Below, piece by piece: positions 13,692-15,378 of a stretch of DNA of 15,378 bases; the first letter of the stretch is position 1, and each line of letters starts with the position of its first letter. The position numbers and the translations under genes are program-made. The stretch comes from an uncultured Lachnospiraceae bacterium (lineage in GTDB: Bacteria > Bacillota > Clostridia > Lachnospirales > Lachnospiraceae). The notes under the pieces were generated by a model. The model had not been told where the DNA came from. It saw nothing but the letters and a program-made list of their open reading frames with translations, and searched no databases. The stretch spans positions 1-15,378 of the forward strand of contig CAJUIP010000055.1 in NCBI GenBank assembly GCA_910586315.1, read 5' to 3'.

Positions 13692-14978
13692 ATGGAAAAT
13701 CATGTGATCAAAGCGGCGCTTTTGGGAGCCGGAACCGTTGGAAGCGGCGTGTACGCGCTGGCCGGGATGCTGGCCGATGAAATATGCAAGAAAACCGGAG
13801 GCAGTCTTGAGATTAAGAGGGTCATGGTCCGGGATTTAAAAAAGAAGAGGGACGGGATTCCTCCGGAGATTTTGACTGACAACTGGGAGGAGATTTTAAA
13901 CGATGATGAAATCTGGCTGGTGATTGAGGTTATGGGCGGTGTGGAGCCGGCGAAAACCTATATTACCCAGGCGGTCCTTTCCGGAAAACAGGTGGTTTCC
14001 GCCAATAAAGATTTGCTGGCGGAGCACGGACAGGAACTTTTATCCCTGGCAGAGGAGCGGGGCGTGGATCTTCAGTTTGAAGCGGCAGTGGCCGGGGCGA
14101 TCCCCATTATCCGTCCTTTAAAGCAGAGCCTCTCCGCCAGTCTCCTGACAGAGATTATGGGAATTGTAAACGGCACCACCAACTATATTCTGACAAAGAT
14201 GTCAGAAGCGGGAATGAGCTATGAAGAGGCCCTTGAGGAGGCGACAAAGCTGGGCTACGCCGAGGCGGACCCGACGGCTGACGTGGAAGGGTATGACGCG
14301 GCAAGAAAAATCGCAATCATGGCGTCCTTAGCCTACAATTCAACGGTTGTATTTTCGGACGTGTATACGGAAGGAATTACGAAGATTACGGCTGAAGATG
14401 TGCGTTACGCAGAGGAATTCGGCTACGCAATCAAGCTTGTGGGAATCGCCGCCCTGGAGGGTGGACAGATCGGGGTCCGGGTTCATCCGATGCTGATTCC
14501 GGAGCAGCATCCGTTAGCTACCGTACGGGATTCTTTCAACGCGGTGTTCGTCCACGGAGAGGCAAACGACGATGCCATGTTCATGGGACGCGGCGCGGGA
14601 AAGATGCCGACGGCCAGCGCGGTTATGGGCGATGTGATCATCGTTATGAGGAATATTCTCCACGACAACTGCGGCTGGAACGGCGGCGTGGCTTATAAGC
14701 ATATCCCGGTGAAACCCATGGAGGAGACAAAGAGCCGGTTCTTTCTGCGCCTTAAGGTTGCTGACCGTCCGGGAGTCCTTGCAAACATTGCGGGTGTTCT
14801 GGGAAATAATGATGTCAGTATCGCTCAGGTGGTTCAAAAGCCGAGCCGCGGCGGCGTGGCTGAGCTGGTAGTTATCACCGGGGCCGTTTTAGAGCGGCAT
14901 TTTAACGATGCACTTATGATTGTTAAGGGAATGTCGGCAGTCAGGGAGGTTTCCGGAATTATCCGCGTGTATGGGTAA
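13692..14978 (+). CDS. hom: Homoserine dehydrogenase, second tandem copy
   Basis: A 428-residue paralogue of the upstream gene, colinear along its full length and roughly three-quarters identical by eye. All key elements are retained: GAGTVGSG, SANKDLL, NGTTNYILTKM, the EADPTADVEGYD signature with the downstream Lys, and the GRGAGKMPTASAVMGD segment. The C-terminal ACT domain (about residues 355-425) is present but has diverged; where copy one reads VVAKHTIHGANELVIITG, copy two reads VVQKPSRGGVAELVVITG. The start ATG is 5 bases after the first copy's stop, with an AGAGAGGA ribosome binding site inside the end of copy one, so the two are one operon and probably translationally linked. Both being intact suggests isozymes rather than a decaying duplicate. 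No terminator lies directly after it; the next is at 15335. Confidence 0.94.
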   Translation: MENHVIKAALLGAGTVGSGVYALAGMLADEICKKTGGSLEIKRVMVRDLKKKRDGIPPEILTDNWEEILNDDEIWLVIEVMGGVEPAKTYITQAVLSGKQVVSANKDLLAEHGQELLSLAEERGVDLQFEAAVAGAIPIIRPLKQSLSASLLTEIMGIVNGTTNYILTKMSEAGMSYEEALEEATKLGYAEADPTADVEGYDAARKIAIMASLAYNSTVVFSDVYTEGITKITAEDVRYAEEFGYAIKLVGIAALEGGQIGVRVHPMLIPEQHPLATVRDSFNAVFVHGEANDDAMFMGRGAGKMPTASAVMGDVIIVMRNILHDNCGWNGGVAYKHIPVKPMEETKSRFFLRLKVADRPGVLANIAGVLGNNDVSIAQVVQKPSRGGVAELVVITGAVLERHFNDALMIVKGMSAVREVSGIIRVYG

Positions 14979-15002
14979 AATCCAACGCGCCTGCTCCCGG
15001 CT

Positions 15003-15325
15003 TGTAGATACCATTCCAGCGTGATGGATGTAGAAAATCTCCATTCTGGGCAGAAATTTAAAGATCTGCTGGACACCTATGCAATCTTTATCATTGAAAA
15101 AGATTTTTATGGTCAGGGCGAAGCGGTTTATCCGATTGAGAGAATCAACCTTGCAACGGGTAAATTTTTTGAAGATGGGGAGCATATCCTTTATATGAAC
15201 GGTGAATATCGTGGGGAATCTGATGAATGTTGGAGGCGGGGAAATACTTGCTTGAAGAAATTGCGAACATTTCAGGGCTTTCTCTTGAAGAGGTAAATCA
15301 ACTGAAAGCAGAACCAAATGCATAA
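15003..15325 (+). pseudogene. Remnant of an Rpn-family (PD-(D/E)XK) nuclease/putative transposase
   Basis: Two pieces of one family protein lie in different frames. The first (about 15006-15226) reads RYHSSVMDVENL, then TYAIFIIEKDFYGQGEAVYP and ILYMNGEYRGES, the middle-to-late part of Rpn proteins. The second (15227-15325) starts MLEAGKYLLEEIANISGL and ends SLEEVNQLKAEPNA, the typical C-terminus. The N-terminal nuclease core is missing, and the stretch normally found between YRGES and MLEAGKY (several tens of residues by family memory) is deleted, with a frame change at about 15220-15230. Intact family members are about 280-330 residues, so this is a dead fragment. The frame is continuous with the hom2 frame after its stop, which is probably coincidence. 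Family assignment is by recognised motifs only. Confidence 0.8.
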
Positions 15326-15334
15326 AGCACTGTC

Positions 15335-15378
15335 ATAGAGCCAGGAATCTTAAATAAAGGTTTCTGGCTCTATTTTTT
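15335..15378 (+). terminator. Rho-independent terminator at the window edge
   Basis: ATAGAGCCAGGAATC (15335-15349) pairs with GGTTTCTGGCTCTAT (15359-15373), 15 bp including two wobbles, with a 9-base loop and a T-run reaching the end of the window. It is 10 bases after the Rpn remnant stop and may now serve as the terminator of the hom operon. Confidence 0.85.

Overview
The window reads as a chromosomal segment of a Gram-positive, gut-type Clostridia bacterium, most likely Lachnospiraceae (Clostridium/Enterocloster-like). This is an inference from the choline-binding-type cell-wall repeats with the YLNPxSDGTRG motif, the GHKL sensor kinase, strong AAGGAGG ribosome binding sites, the PD-(D/E)XK multicopy families and the moderate G+C with AT-rich spacers. 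No rRNA, tRNA, CRISPR array, intact insertion sequence or phage gene was seen.

Layout. 1-245: possible tail of an upstream gene, then a promoter. 246-1868: lone AAA-ATPase-like/PD-(D/E)XK protein with its own terminator. 2105-4057: YyaL/SPATA20-type thioredoxin-domain protein, overlapping tail to tail by 55 bp with a GHKL sensor histidine kinase on the minus strand (4003-5856). 5857-6408: kinase promoter, a terminator, and a small Lys/Ala-rich coiled-coil protein on the minus strand with its own promoter. 6409-7046: long AT-rich spacer that ends in a structured RNA-like leader. 7047-9029: secreted cell-wall-binding protein with a propeller-like domain and a 24-bp-repeat Ser/Gly linker. 9307-10800: long flotillin (SPFH) protein. 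10743-10972: 58-bp tandem repeats derived from the flotillin 3' end. 10973-12208: second secreted cell-wall-binding protein, then a strong terminator. 12388-14978: two tandem homoserine dehydrogenase paralogues. 15003-15325: decayed Rpn-family nuclease/transposase, then a terminator at the window edge.

How the parts may work together. A flotillin, which organises membrane microdomains, lies between two secreted proteins carrying the same kind of wall-binding repeat. This could be a small cell-envelope locus, but the neighbourhood is the only evidence. The two hom genes are almost contiguous and share a promoter. They would supply homoserine for threonine and methionine, and their C-terminal ACT regions differ most, which hints at separate feedback control.

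The features most worth a second look are the 58-bp repeats between flotillin and the second wall-binding gene, the hairpin-rich leader upstream of 7047, the tandem hom pair, and the internally deleted Rpn remnant. I do not see a clearly new multi-gene defence or mobile system here.
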